A DNA stretch of 64,000 nt from Oreohelix idahoensis (taxonomy: Eukaryota; Mollusca; Gastropoda; Stylommatophora; Oreohelicidae): NCBI GenBank assembly GCA_024509875.1, contig JAMPIV010016262.1, positions 508,501 through 572,500 on the forward strand. Direction: 5' to 3'. A program made the position numbers and the translations under genes. Shown one piece after another: positions 20,140 to 32,430 of the stretch. Each line of letters starts with the position of its first letter. The stretch's first letter is position 1. The notes under the pieces were generated by a model that was not told the DNA's origin, did no database searches, and saw only the letters and a list, made by a program, of their open reading frames with translations.

Positions 20140-22930
20140 GACTACAACTTATGGAACATGGAATACAAGGAGTATAAATGAGAAGGAAGAGGTGCTAGTG
20201 GAAGAGATGAGGAAAGCAAAACATAGAAATCCTGGCTTTAGGGGAAACGAAGAACAAGGGACTAGGAATTCTGAATCTTGATGGCGACACGCTGCTCTAT
20301 AGTGGTGTTCCTATTTCTGAAAGAACTAAAGGGGGTGTGGGTAGTATTATGGCAAAAAATCAAAAGGATAGTCTCAAGGGATGGAACTTTGTCTCGGAAT
20401 GCATTATGGTCCTAAAACTAAAAGAAGGAGAAACCATAGTCAACCTTGTCATCGCGAATGGGTCAAATGAAAATGAGTGAGCAGAGGTCAAGGAAGAATT
20501 CTTCAAGCTGCTTCAAAGGACAGTGGACGACTGAGATGAAATTATCATGCTCGAAGATTTCAATGCCAGAATAGGAAATAACCATGCTATTAGGGGTGGA
20601 GTTATCGGAAGATATGGAGAAGATACTCTTAATGACAATGGAAAGCGACTCCTTAGATTCTGCACTGAGCAAAATCTGATCATTACAAACACAAAGTTCC
20701 CCCATAAGCACATACATGCATACACTAAATGTGAACCAACAAAGAACGAGAAATCAGTGATCGACTTTGCCATAGTTAGTGTCAAGAACCACTTACCGTG
20801 GAGAACACTCCACTGGTTACACCACTGCAGTGTGGATTTATAATGACATCTCCAAGGTCTGAAAATATGGCAGGCCCTCAGCTTACAGTGGACAATTTCA
20901 ACCACACAGCGATCTCACTGGCAAAAGGGAAAATATACGTCCTCCCTGGATGAAGGCTAGTTTCCCCGACTTCCGGTAGTCACATGACCCACTAGTTCGG
21001 CTAACCTCGGCCTTTCCGAGTGACCTATTGCCAACCACAATACATAAGATGCACTGCGAAATAACGCTGTGACAGGAAGAGCTCATTTAAGTATGTCCGG
21101 GATGCTAGAGTCTGGAGGGGGCCAGAGATTGGAAGTGATTACTACCTGCTTACAATTTAAAGAACAACTGAAAGAGTTGCTTGGCCTAAGAATTGCCTAA
21201 CATCAGGCAGTAAGCTAAGTAAACGAACAGGAGAAATGAGCATTAAGACCTACAAGCTGAGAGAGCCAGAAGTTAAGACCAGATATCAGGGGCTTATTGC
21301 TACAGCAGTGAGAAACACAGAAGAACAACCTGATGACCTGGAAACCCTCTGGCTTAAATTCAAGGACATCATAAAGACAGCTGCAGCAGAAGCATGTGGT
21401 GAAGTTCGACTTGGGAAAAAGAGAAAGAGGACACCTTGGAGGACAGATGAGGTTAAAGAGAAAATAAGAGAGAACAAAAAAGCATGGAAACAATACTTAG
21501 GAGCTAAAAACACAGCCGGAAAAAATAGAGAAATGTAGAGAATATGTGATACTCAGAACAGAACAAGGTGCTAGCAGCAAAATAGAAGTCCTGGGAAGAA
21601 TTTGGAGAAAAGCTAGAAAAAGATGCTCAAGACAACCATAAATTGTTCTACAAGACCCTAATGAACATGAGGAAGGAAAAACAGTGCTCTCTTAAATTTA
21701 TAAAGGACAAGCAAGGCAAATTGCTTACTGCCCCAAAGAAAGTAATGGAAAGATGGAAAGAATATTTATCAGAACTCCTTGATGGTGAGCAAGGTCAAGC
21801 ATCAGAAATGATAACCACTAGCACAAAAGAGGAAACCAATGGTGGTGAAGATGGCATAAAGATGGAAGAACTGAAGGCAGCACTGGAGAAAATCAGGATG
21901 AGCAAAGCAGCAGGACATGATGGCATAACACCAGAAATGGTTAAGTACATGGAAGCAGCATGTGGTCTATTACTCCTAAGGGTCCTACAGGCAGCTTGGT
22001 GCAACAAGACCATACCAAAGGATTGGGAGAATGCCATCATAACACCGATTTTCAAAAAGGGTGACAACCGACAATGTGGAAACTATAGAAGCATATCCCT
22101 TCTTAGTGTCCCTGGTAAAATCTATTCTAGAATCCTGGAGCAGAGACTCAGATGCCTAGCTGAGCCACAAATGGATGAGGTCCAGTGTGGCTTCCGAGCA
22201 AACCGAAGTACTCAAGATCTAATCTTCACACTCAGACAGCTGAGTGAAAAAGGCCCTTGAGTATCAGAGCGAGATCCATCTTTGTTTCTTAGATCTGGAA
22301 AAGGCATTTGACAAGGTCCTCTGGAGCAAACTCTGGGACTGTTTGACAAGGAAGAACAATCCAGTACCTCTGATTCATGCTTTACAGAGCTTCTACAAGT
22401 CTTGCAGAAATTATGTGAGGATGGCAAACCATAAGTCAGAAGAGTTCAGGACCACCATTGGTGTAAGACAAGGTGATATCCTGTCACCTTATCTTTTCAT
22501 ACTCCTCATGGACGATGCCATCAAGGCATGTAAGGAGAGGACAAGAAAGTATTCAGTGGGGTACTGGAAGATGAGACAGGTCTGTAATTCAGAACTGGCA
22601 TTTGCTGATGATGTTGACCTGATTGCTAAATGACAGGCACATCTTCAATCCAACCTGCAAGTCTGGAAGGAAGAGCTGGAGAAGACACGGATGGACATCA
22701 GCAGCTCTAAAACAAAAACCATGGTTGACATCATGAGAAGAAAGAAGGCATCAGATTAAGTTGGGAGAACAGGTCCTGGAGCAGGTCAACCACTTTAAAT
22801 ACCTCAGAGCTGTCATAGACCGGAAGGGAGGCATCAAAGAAGAGTTGGCTATCTGAAGAGCAGCAGCTGGGAGACTTTTTCAGGCCATAAATCGAGGATT
22901 CCTCAGCAAAAGAGAAGTTGGTAAGAAGAT
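20140..22930 (+). pseudogene. LINE-A ORF2, endonuclease and reverse transcriptase, broken
   Basis: Endonuclease start TYGTWNTRSINEKEEVL at 20150, then FNARIGNNHAIRGGVIGRYG and SVIDFAIV before the LTR remnant; after it KYVRDARVWRGPEIGSDYY continues. RT motifs are VQCGFRANRSTQDLIF, FLDLEKAFDKVLW, GVRQGDILSPYLFILL and AFADDVDLIAK. Frameshifts or stops occur near 20280, 20480, 20538, 21160, 21540, 22255 and 22633. It gives the N-terminal endonuclease sequence missing in copy c. Confidence 0.85.
20780..21074 (-). repeat. LTR remnant, internally deleted, inside LINE-A copy d
   Basis: On the minus strand it starts TGTCACAGCG, includes a ggccgaggttag block, catgtgactaccggaagt and gtggtgtaacc, and ends CTTGACA, matching both ends and several inner parts of the 694-bp LTR at 44518-45211. 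About 400 bp of the LTR middle is missing. The flanking 5-mers gttag and ggaag do not match, so the target duplication is decayed or absent. Confidence 0.75.
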
Positions 22931-23009
22931 GAAGAATGTTGCTCTCTCTTCCAAACCTGTACACTTCACAGTATAAGAGGAACAACTAAGTAAGTTTTAC
23001 TAAACTGTG

Positions 23010-23830
23010 GAATTCTCTAGGTCTATCTATTCTCAACACCTGTTCCACAGTTATGGATGAATTGCATGCCTGTAAATAATCTAATATTGGTTTTCTCTGT
23101 TGTTCATACTTCCTACATTTTAATAGGAAATGCTCTATATTATTTTTTTCTAGACACTCTGCACAGTAAGGTTCTTTTATTCTAAAATTCTTCCATTCCT
23201 AGTTGCAGTCTAAGAAGTTTCTTATTGCTAGGAATTTTTAGTTCTCTAGATACCTGAAACTTTTTTGTTGGAGCCTTGAACAATTTATATGCATGTCTGC
23301 CCTTCAGACTCCCATCCCACTATACTGTCCATTCCTCAGTTATTATTTTTTTAATGAGGCTTTTGATCTCTGTTTTACTCATCTCTACATTTATTTGTTT
23401 TCTATTATTTCTACTTTTCTTAGCTTCTTTATCTGCCTTTTCATTTCCTTCTATGCGAACATGTGAAGGTATCTAAGTTATTAGAATGGAACATCCTCTG
23501 GAGCACAGGTAAGTATTTGCCAGTAATATCTCTATATCAGGTCTACTGCATTCTCATAAGTTTCTTATAGCTTGAACAGCCGAAAGTGAATCTGTCAATA
23601 TTATCAATTTATGAGTAGGGTTGCTAGAGAAGATTTTCAGAGCTTTCAGAATTTAAACCATCTCGGCTGTGAAAATAGATGTATTATCGGTTACACTATA
23701 TCCTTTCACCATTTGCCACATGGGAACATAAAGTCCTATCCCCAATTTGTTATCATCTCCCTTAGATCCATCTGTGTACACAGTAATACTGTCTTTTGAT
23801 TCCATGCAATCTTGATTTGCGATAAAGCAT
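23010..23830 (-). pseudogene. LINE RH3 RNase H and C-terminal region, decayed
   Basis: On the minus strand the frames give GLYVPMWQMVKGYSVTDN, TSIFTAEMV, ILTDSLSAVQAI, SRPDIEILL, RIEGNEKADKEAK and a C-terminal block with LLRLQLG and CRVS. This matches the intact frame at 63451-64000 (TSIFTAEMV against ASIFTAEMV, TDSLS against FTDSLSSLQAL). RNase H degrades the RNA template in LINEs of the I-like groups. Many stops. Confidence 0.75.
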
Positions 23831-24085
23831 TTTTATTAGTGATTGCCTTAAAAAAAATCTGCCAAAGAAACATTTAAACTGGCATCATCTTGCTCTCACA
23901 TTCCTACTGTACTACGAAAAAATGTATACAGCACTAGTAACTATCACTGTCAAAAGTGTGCCAAGATTGTATCTGAATGTTTTGCAGGAAAGCCTAAATG
24001 AATATGAGCATTTTCCAATATGAACATTTCCATAAATCATGTATGAAAATATACACTAAACACATACATTTACACAAGAACTTAC

Positions 24086-24195
24086 CTTTGTCATAAGCTT
24101 GTGAAGATCGTTTTTGTATGCATACTTTGCAAACACATATACAATAGCTTGAATAAACCAGGTCCCAAGGTTTTGATTGCGATATGACAAGAAGC
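24086..24195 (-). CDS. caspase exon: small subunit with WFIQA
   Basis: Acceptor aatatttcag at 24196 and donor GTAAG at 24085 bound 110 bp coding FLSYRNQNLGTWFIQAIVYV then FAKYAYKNDLHKLMTK. The blocks S-Y-R-N and GTWFIQA match SWRN...GSWFIQSL of the caspase p10 subunit. The Arg of this block lines the S1 pocket that reads Asp in substrates and is kept here. The exon starts with two bases (GC), so the previous exon must end in phase 1, in agreement with the usual ...PG|F junction. Splice sites and key residues are clean, which argues for selection until recently. Confidence 0.88.
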
Positions 24196-25519
24196 CTGAA
24201 ATATTAAGTACAGAAGTAATTGTGTAGAAAATCTTAAGTTGTCAAAGTTCAAAATTCTTTTATCTTATCAGCTACAGCCATAAGGATAGTAAGCATACCT
24301 ATCAACCTCCTGAGATGAAAACCTATAAAAGCTAGTACTAACACCCAAAAAACTTTACGCAAAAATTATATTAATATATTATGCGCGATACGGTTTTAAA
24401 ATGACAAATGACATATATGAATTAATTGACATTTGAAATAGTGTGATACAAAACTTACTAATAAAGTTTCTTGGTGTTCTTTATGTGTATTAGAAATGCT
24501 GTGAGTGATAATCATTTAAAATGTGTGTTATATCCCTTAAAGTTATCACAGCATTCTTAAAGTGGTGATGGTTGTGTTAGTATGGTAAAATGCACCAGAA
24601 AATTAATAACTTTATAACAGAAGTCAGATTATAACTATAACTGTGGTGATGATATATATATTTATAATAATGTAATAACAAATGAAGACAAAACACTGCC
24701 ATGTTTAAAAGCAAAAATATCCTAAAAGTCATAAATTGATGTGCTCTGAGAATGCACTGCCCTACCATTATTCCAACATCGGATTCTTTAATGCAAGATC
24801 CATCTCTAAGTTTCTGACATCTTTGATTTATTCATGGATCGTGCCCTTGGCAAAATGTTATGGTATGAGATGAGAATGGAGTATATTATGGTAATATTCC
24901 AGAGAAGATCTATGTCCCATAGAAAATTGACTGTCGCTTTTAATTAAACTTGTCATTCTGTTAACATATTTTCACGTGTGCCGGATGTAATGAAATGATT
25001 TAAAACTGGCTTTATAGCCTTCAAAATTATCCCCTACTTCTAGTCGTCAGATTCTATTCCCTTAGAATGCTTTCTTTTAAATCAGTACGAGTCGTCAAAC
25101 AAGCTTAGACTAGGATGTAAAATGTTATTGTTGTTAGACGGCAGGATGTCTAACAAGTCTATGGTCAAACTTTAGCATCAACGTACAAGGTCACAGTATT
25201 TGTGTAGAGCGATGCCCAAATCATAAGCGGGCTGGAAACAAAGGTTTCCATACTTACAAGGTCAAGTTTTTGTAAGGATTATTAGATCATTCATGATCAA
25301 CTTGTCGACTAATCTTGATATCTGATGTTACTTGTCGTTTTCATATTAATAGCATATGTCTTGTCAACCATTTGCTTGTACTTATGATTCTTTCTCCATT
25401 TTTCTTCTTTACAGTCTTGCCTTCTTTTTACGCTTCTTTCATCTTTCTCGGCCGTTAGACAAGTTAACTAATAAGCTTTTTTTCACAATATGCATTGAGG
25501 ATATTAGGCTACGCGATCT
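24196..25519. other. caspase intron sequence; no gene recognised
   Basis: AT-rich with no element recognised. Searched by eye on the minus strand for the missing caspase exons (SHG, QACRG, TVPG) without success. Confidence 0.5.
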
Positions 25520-25870
25520 TTAAGCTATGACATCAAACACGGAAAGTTTTCCCTTATTTTTAATGAAGTACATATGCTGCGACAAGCAGAGATAAAAGTT
25601 ACATATAAAGTTGAAACTTATTCCAAATATTCTGAAAACAGACACAATTTTTTCAAGGTAGATCTTAAGACAGCTCAGTGTTTCTAGAGCAGATTTCCAC
25701 AGCTCCTGGGTTGCGCACTGCTGCTCTACAGCTTTTTCTGCATGATGCCATACAAGGAATTTATTATCAACTCTGAAAGGATGCAGTTGGCTTCCTATGT
25801 TTGAGGCAAGAAATTGTCTGTCGCTTTGAGTTTTCATACATAGTTTAAGTCCAAGTGTCAGTTTTTTCAA
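25520..25870 (-). other. unrecognised 116-codon open frame
   Basis: An open frame within the caspase intron, with a fairly coding-like middle (QLHPFRVDNKFLVWHHAEK then WKSALETLSCLKIYLEK) that resembles an amphipathic helical domain, followed by hydrophobic low-complexity codons. I do not recognise it. It could be an exon-like relic of a transposon or a chance frame. No splice pair in phase with the caspase was found around it. Confidence 0.25.
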
Positions 25871-27026
25871 ATTTGCTAAATAAATATATTGTTTTTTTAT
25901 GAATGGTTGTTTTGGTCACCAAGAGCTGATTGTCAGTGACAATGGATCAAAGTCAAATCGTGAATAGTTGTAAAGAAAACTGAATGAGGAATAATAAATT
26001 ATAAAAATTGGGACAACTTGAAACAAACAGTTAGTTAAATATTCTGGCCCCAAAAAATGGTCTCCCATAACGACTGCTTGGGAAAATCAGCCATGAATAC
26101 TGGCCCCTCAGTCTTTAAGAGTTAATTAGCATTCACAATGTGAGTCCTAGTTATGTTTTATACTGCTTCATTATTTTAGGTCATAATGAATGGCAAAGTT
26201 GATGGAAAAATAGATAAAATGTGACAGAGATAAAATACTAAACAACTTAATAACATGACATGGAAGAAAGTCAACAAAAGCATTGACATAGAATATCTGA
26301 TATTAGAAGTGAAAGACACAACACAATGTATCACATCTTCCAGTTTACTCACTGAACTTCTGCCACACCACCTACACAAATCTATGAAGAGGTAATTTCA
26401 GGAAAATGACACACTTTTACGTCCATTGATAAAAATATGTTGCATTAGATACTTGGAATGCTGTCTTTGCTTGAACTTTTCTGTTCAATATTTCTGCGAT
26501 GCACATTTCATTTGATATCACCATCCTCATCAGCATCTCCTTTTTCGTTCCTTATGGAGGTTGAAGCCACCACCCCTTGTGGAAACCTATGCGAAGCACA
26601 TGTACTTGCAGCTGTGAATTCTTTATAAATTTATTTCTAGCGCCAGAATTCTATTCCTTAGAGATGATCATTACTTGTGTCCTCTTCAAACATCTGTAGC
26701 ATTCTGTAAGATTAATATATGTCATGAAAATGTTGTCAATGCAAAGAAGTAATAGTGGTAGGACCTCGATTCCTTCAGGGAAGTACCTAGGTTTAAATTT
26801 TTATATTTATTTAGGTTCTTATGTGTCCTATCTAGCCTTCACTTTCTTTCCTTTCCCTGACGAAGGCCTTGTGGTCGTAACATTGGCTATTTTCTTTGTC
26901 TTTTGTCCTCGTAAGACGAATTACCTTTTTTCGATTTTTTTTCACACCCATCCATTGTACTCCACGTCTTACAGCAGTTCCCCTCAACTTCCTCAAAGAT
27001 TGTAGAACAAACTTTTCTTAGATATT
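25871..27026. other. no gene recognised; possible Penelope-like 3' tag at 26855-26905
   Basis: Mostly uninformative. The stretch ccctgacgaaggccttgtgg followed by tcgtaacattggc resembles the GAAGGCC...CGAAAC block often seen near ends of Penelope-like elements. Support is weak. Confidence 0.3.
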
Positions 27027-27415
27027 ATGATCTTCATTCACCCATTACCCTTCACCTCCCCAAGAAACATAGGCCTTATGAAAATTCATGCCAAATCCCC
27101 CCTGTCGTTTGTCATCAGCACAAAGTTATTTCCACACGCTCCTCACCATTTTCACTTCTGTCTCCAGCTCTCCTTTCCATGCACCTTGTGGTCTACTTCC
27201 CAGGACTCTAGAACAAGGACCGCTTGGCATTACTATCAACAGGTTTCCTCAATGTGCATCCCATCCACTGATAGTGTTCCTGCCCCACCCCCTGCCTTAC
27301 CTACACCCACCAGGCCCCTGCCATCAGCACCACAACGGTGATCCTACTGCACCATCCCAGTCCTTTCACTCTATATAAGCATCCTTCTACACCACTATAA
27401 GCTGATAATTAGGAC
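27027..27415 (-). pseudogene. LINE-C 3' end fragment
   Basis: The minus strand is colinear with other LINE-C 3' ends: a GLC(S/F)LG motif before the stop, preceded by a W-rich basic segment. Many stops. It is followed immediately by a SINE-C head. Confidence 0.6.
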
Positions 27416-27478
27416 ATGAGTACCTGGTATGTAATCAAAATCCAATCATTCATTATCTTTCAGCCCTCTATGAAGGGG

Positions 27479-27560
27479 GAGCCACGGTAGCACAGTGGTT
27501 AGTGCACTGGCTTCTTAGCTTGGTGGTCCATGGTTCGATCCCCAGTTGAAGTGGAATAAG
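27479..27560 (+). repeat. SINE-C head only, tRNA-like
   Basis: gagccacggtagcacagtgg with ttagtgcactgg contains an A box and ggttcgatcccc a B box. It matches the head of the full SINE-C at 50386-50657 (minus). The body is missing. Not a tRNA gene: no acceptor-stem pairing with its 3' side. Confidence 0.75.
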
Positions 27561-27599
27561 CACAAACTTTCAATGAATTCATGACTAGCCTTACTATCC

Positions 27600-28085
27600 T
27601 GTGCCACTCATTCATGGGTTTTCCATGTTTTCTTTAGACCTCTCACGTCTGTTTCCCATTCTCTTATCCAGGTGTTTTTTTGGGTCTCCATCTATTCTGT
27701 AACAAGGACTGCCTTGTTATGCTATCAGCTTGTTTACTCTGCGTATGCTATCCAATGCCAGCATCTTCTTCTTAACTTCTGCTCCACTGGTATTATTCTA
27801 GTTCCCTTAATTCTATGTTGGTGACCTTGTCACACCATTTCAATCCTTCTATTCTAAGCACACACCCATTTATGAAAGTCTGTAACTTTCTGGTTGCCAT
27901 GTTTGCTGTTCTCGATGTTTCAGAGACAGACAGTAAGACAACCTTGACATCTGAATTGGAAATTCCTATTTCTGTCATCAACCTCATCATAATTTTCCTT
28001 TACATTTTGCTCCTTATGGAGCAAGGAGCCACCACTGTCGCTCATCCCCTTGATGGAAGCCTACATCAAACATTCAAATTCTCTT
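27600..28085 (-). pseudogene. LINE-C C-terminal RT fragment
   Basis: The minus strand reads KVVLLSVSETSRTANMATRK, LQTFINGCVLRIEGLKWCDK and RPKNTWIRE, the thumb and C-terminus of an RTE-like ORF2 (LLYGSETW..., RGRPKNTWRRE in intact relatives). Frames are broken. Confidence 0.75.
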
Positions 28086-28099
28086 GCAGCAGTGGTTTC

Positions 28100-28195
28100 T
28101 CTGACAATTCCATGTACTAATGTATGTAGACTAAAGACATGAGCTAATGTGTGTAGTTTAAAGACATCTACTGATGTATGTAGACTTAATAAAGG
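28100..28195. repeat. 27-bp satellite, three diverged units
   Basis: Units of the form tgtatgtagactaaagacat plus gagctaa, the same family as the array at 30651-32430. Confidence 0.7.
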
Positions 28196-29216
28196 AAGTG
28201 ACGTCATGTCGATATGGAGTAGAGGCAGACGTGACCATTTTGAAGCAGAAGTGAGGTGTTTGAATGTGAGCGGACATATGTGTATTGAGCTCCTGCAGTA
28301 TACTGTGTTATTTCCTGCATCATTCCATCACCAGGACATCAATATACTTAGTTGAGGTGTCCCTGGTTTATTATATTCAGGAAATATATATCTATTCATG
28401 AAGATGTCCACTGGTCTATGAAAATAAAGTTTGTATGATTGCCAGTGACCAGCGTTTGATAGTGAACGGACTGGACAACTACTTATTACTGCAGTTGCCT
28501 TTGGGCGAGAACTGATTTCATGGAGCTTTGTGTCAAGTATAATAAACTGCGTATTTGTGAATTGTGAAGGAGGTGTTTGTCAGCTCACTGCAGTTATGCT
28601 GATTCGTGTTGTTTGACTATCCCCTAGTGTATACTCTGACCATGGAGACCTTCTCCAGAACTTTAAATACACAACATGCATCAGTCAGCCATATGTGCTT
28701 TCTATGTTCCACACATGTTTAAATTGTGGTATCTTATGTACTCCCTACAGGCATCAACTACAGTCTGGCACAGTCTACACATGGGTTACACTAAGCCTAT
28801 TAGATTCTGGGGGACTGGGTCCCACATTTGCTGATGTGTCGCTGTGGATTAATCATAGAAAGTCCATAACAGCTTCAGTCTTAGAAGAATCATTTTAGTA
28901 TTATGATAGAATATGCAGTACTTAGATTTATTTAAAAAGAAAAAGAAATTAAAGAAAAAATTCAAAAGCTTTCTTTTTTTTTTTTAAAAAAGGAAACAAA
29001 ATTAATTTCAAAGAGAAATGTTAACATAACTTATTTGAATATAATATACATAATTATAATAAAAAAATGTTTACACAAGGATGTTGGTGATGTATATAAT
29101 TGTTCTTTAAGCTTTAACTCTAACCGCATACTCCTTCATGATCAGAACAGTAGATCCAGAGTACTTCCTGAAAATATGAGGTTTCTATGGCTGTTTTACA
29201 TTCATGCCATAGTCGT
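28196..29216. other. no gene recognised between satellite arrays
   Basis: Contains AATAAA-like words (28188, 28427, 28540) and no coding motif. Together with 29217-30650 it separates two arrays of the same 27-bp satellite, so it may be an insertion into that satellite. Confidence 0.4.
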
Positions 29217-29561
29217 TCAGTTCGGTCCTTTTACAGCATGGACTGAGAGTCTGATAACAATAACTGTCCTGGTTAATGAAGTTTGAGACAGCCACCTCAG
29301 GGCTGCAGTAGCTGCCACTACCTCCATTCTCAAGCTGGAGGTTGTTGTCATGTTAGCTTCGCTCTGTTCAGCGACAAGCCTGCCCTTTACTCTAGCTGAG
29401 AAACCCCATTCTGATTTCTCACCATGGAGTACAGACCCATCAGTGTACAGAATGGCATCATCATCCCTGGCACGATTGTTTATCAACTTGATTTCCAGCT
29501 CTACTTTTTCACTGCCCCAAGCTATGTGCAAAAACACCATTATTACACTTGTGAGAAACAT
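29217..29561 (-). pseudogene. LINE RH1 RNase H fragment
   Basis: The minus-strand frame reads DDDAILYTDGSVLHGEKSEW, GFSARVKGRLVAEQSEAN, SSLRMEVVAATAALRWLS and then loses the SDSQSML part. The YTDGS Asp and the RMEV Glu are two of the RNase H catalytic carboxylates; the third block is lost. It matches 35755-36540. Confidence 0.85.
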
Positions 29562-30650
29562 GGTGAAGTTCTAAAACATAGAATACAAAATTTCAATAAC
29601 AGAACTGATTGGAAAAATCAAAGACTGAGTTCTGTGAAGCAGAACAACTGCCACTCCATATGGCTTATGATAATTACAACTCAAAATTTAATAAACAATG
29701 GCCTGAGTGAGATATACTTCCGGGAAGCCGGGAGGTCCTGTTTTTCTGAACGGACCAAGAGTCCATTGTTTTTCGGGGAGAATCTTCGAAGTAACTGCTA
29801 TGGCAGTTTTCCCCAGTGAATCTCTGTGCGTCGGGATGACGACAGAATTCCTTGTTTAGTTCTGAGGATTCATTTACCAGGTAATACCGACCTTTATGCA
29901 TTATTACGCTTTTCGGTGGCAGAACATGTAAAGGATTACCTAGGGTGAACAGCAGCTCACTGATCCGCCATTTCAGAACTTATATATTTGTGCTCGAGGT
30001 AGCCATCCAAGACTGTTAGTCTTATATTGTCCAGAAATCCAGTGACGAAGATATATTGTGGGAGCCGCAGATTGGCGGAACTTCTATCTACAATAAGTAT
30101 TACTGCAGGGTTGGTGATAACCTATTTAACAGAAGTACACGGCCGACGTTAGGACGAGGCCTGTGCTTCCGGCTATTATACTACAGCCTGATATGTGCAA
30201 TTGGCAGGGAGTGCCAAGTTGCACCTGTGTGTCAAGGTAACTAAGGCATCTGACGCGTTTAGTCAGAGACGCCAAGGGCGACGCTACGAACTGTCATTAT
30301 TGAAGAACTTTGCTATTGACCATGCACGTCTATTCTGATGTTTACCTTTTTGAATGCCAAATGTATACCTATCGATGTCAGGTCAGCATGACCTTGTTAC
30401 ACTGACTGTTCCTGTTGATATTATGTGTGTTCCCGTCAATAAATGTCTTGAAACATGCCTGCAGTGTCAAAGCATCCTTGATTACTGCATGTGAGAGTAT
30501 GGGTTGCAGGATCTACATCTATACGAGCCTAAACACATTCGCGTCTTCATTCGCACCCACACTCAACTCATCATACGCTCGCACTACACATCTAACAACA
30601 TGTAAACTGTCTTGGGCCAGTGATCACCTCAACAAGAAAAAAAGACAGTT
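29562..30650. other. no gene recognised; AATAAA at 30438
   Basis: Composition is richer in GC than the surroundings at 29700-30330. A TGTGGGAGCC word at 30056 and a poly-A signal recall an LTR, but no 5-bp target duplication or second copy was seen. Confidence 0.35.
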
Positions 30651-32430
30651 ACATGTATGTATGTAGACTAACAAAATGTACTAATGTATGTATGTAGACT
30701 AACAACATGTACTAATGTATGTAAACTAAAGACATGTATTAATGTATGTATGTAGACTAACGAAATGTACTAATGTATGTATGTAGACTAATGACATGTA
30801 CTAATGTATGTAGACTAAAGACATGTACTATTGTATGTATGTAGACTAAAGCCATGTACTATTGTATGTATATAGACTAAAGACACATACTAATGTATGT
30901 ATGTAGACTAAATACATGTACTAATGTATGTATGTAGACTAAAGACATGCACTAATGTACATAGACTAAAGACATCTACTAATGTATGTAGGCTAAAGAC
31001 ATGTACTAATGTATGTATGTAGAATAGACATGTACTAGTGCATGTAGACTAAAGACACGTACTAATGTATGTATGCAGATTAAATACATGTACTAATGTA
31101 TGTATGTAGACTAAAGACATGTACTTATGTATGTAAGCTAAAGACATGTGCTAATGTACATAGACTAAAGACATGTACTAATGTATGTAGGTTAAAGACA
31201 TGTACTAATGTATGTATGTATGTAGAATAAAGATGTACTAGTGTAAGTAGACTAAAGACAAGCACTAATGTATGTAGACTAACAACATGCACTAATGTAT
31301 GTAGACTAAAGACAAGCACTAATATATGTAGACTAAAGACACGCACTAATGTATGTAGACTAACAACATGCACTAATGTATGTAGACTAACAACATGCAC
31401 TAATGTATGTAGACTAAAGACATGTACTAATGTATGTAGGCTAAAGACATGTACTAATGTATGTATGTAGACTTAAGACTTTTTTTTTTAAAAATAAAGT
31501 TTTGGCGAGGCGCGTCCCTTTCAACCTAGTCAGTTATATTAGGGCGCATGTCCAAATATAAAAGACCCTTAAGTCTGGGGTTATAGTATAAATTGATATT
31601 TTACTTAAGACATGTACTACTGTATGTAGACTAGACTTGTACTAGTGTCTGTAGGTTTAAGACATGTACTAATGCATGTAGACTAAAGACATGTACTAAT
31701 GCATGTAGACTAAAGACATGTACTAATGTATGTAGACTAAAGACAAGCACTCATGTATGTAGACTAAAGACAAGTACTCATGTATGTAGACTAAAGACAT
31801 GCACTAATCTATAAGGACTAAAGACATGCACTAACGTATGTAGACTAAAGACATGTACTAATGTATGTAGACTAAAGACATACATCAATTATATAGACTA
31901 AAGACATGCACTAATTATAAGGACTAAAGACATGTACTAATAATGTATGTAGACTAAAGACATGTACCAATGTATGTAGACTAAAGACATGCACTAATTA
32001 TATAGACTAAAGACAAGCACTAATGCAATGCTTTGCAACCAGTGTGCTGCAACACATTGGTGTGCAACCAGTGTCTGCCTGGTGTGCTGTGACACCAGGC
32101 AAAATACACCATATAATGGTACGTAAAATTATATTTGTGGGTAAAATATTACGAAGTTATCACCATCAACCACTCCATCCAAAAAAAAAAAAAAAAAAAT
32201 GAGGAAGCGCTGTCTTATGATTGCATCGAATTTTAAAATATTTACCATGTCCACCTATTTAAATATTATAATGTGCCGTTGAATGGTAAAGGGCGCTTTA
32301 GGTGTGCTGCAAAGTAAAAAAGGTTGCACAGCACTGCACTAATATATGTAGACTAAAGACATACAATCATGTATGCAAAAACATGAACTAATAATGTATG
32401 TGGACTAAACACATGCACTAATCTATGTGC
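30651..32430. repeat. 27-bp satellite array, about 1.7 kb, interrupted
   Basis: The unit is tgtatgtagactaaagacat plus gtactaa, with one or two extra tgta steps that vary the length from 24 to 32 bp. Interruptions lie at about 31480-31605 (T-rich, then ggcgaggcgcgtccctttca) and 32030-32335 (gtgctgcaacac duplications and an A run). Open frames such as repeated HTLVHVVSL on the minus strand are only translated satellite. Confidence 0.95.

Larger units (their letters stand above)
19936..23007 (+). mobile_element. LINE-A copy d, full-span but decayed, 14-bp target duplication
   Basis: The element body is 19950-22993. gttttactatactg (19936-19949) and gttttactaaactg (22994-23007) match at 13 of 14 positions. 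The 5' UTR starts aactctgcctaggccggtcc; the 3' end is actaagtaag. It therefore represents the full length of the family, but about 430 bp of the C-terminal coding region is deleted near 22933 and an LTR remnant sits at 20780-21074. Confidence 0.85.

Noticed and set aside
27400..27450. Minus-strand FDYIPG followed by GTACTC as the missing caspase exon end
   Set aside because: A stop codon lies six codons upstream with no AG acceptor between.
27479..27560. tRNA gene candidate
   Set aside because: A and B boxes are present but acceptor and anticodon stems do not pair, and the same head leads a SINE body at 50386-50657.
30430..30490. Minus-strand LTLQACFK, resembling the caspase QAC active site in the expected intron interval
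   Set aside because: The Arg-Gly after Cys is missing, no catalytic-His block precedes it, and no in-phase splice pair was found. Most likely chance.
30056..30540. Possible second solo LTR beginning TGTGGGAGCC with AATAAA at 30438
   Set aside because: No ending CA with a matching 4-6 bp duplication and no second copy in the window.
31125..31400. A 91-codon minus-strand frame with repeating HTLVHVVSL
   Set aside because: It is the 27-bp satellite read in one frame; unit length divisible by three keeps it open. No start context or homology.
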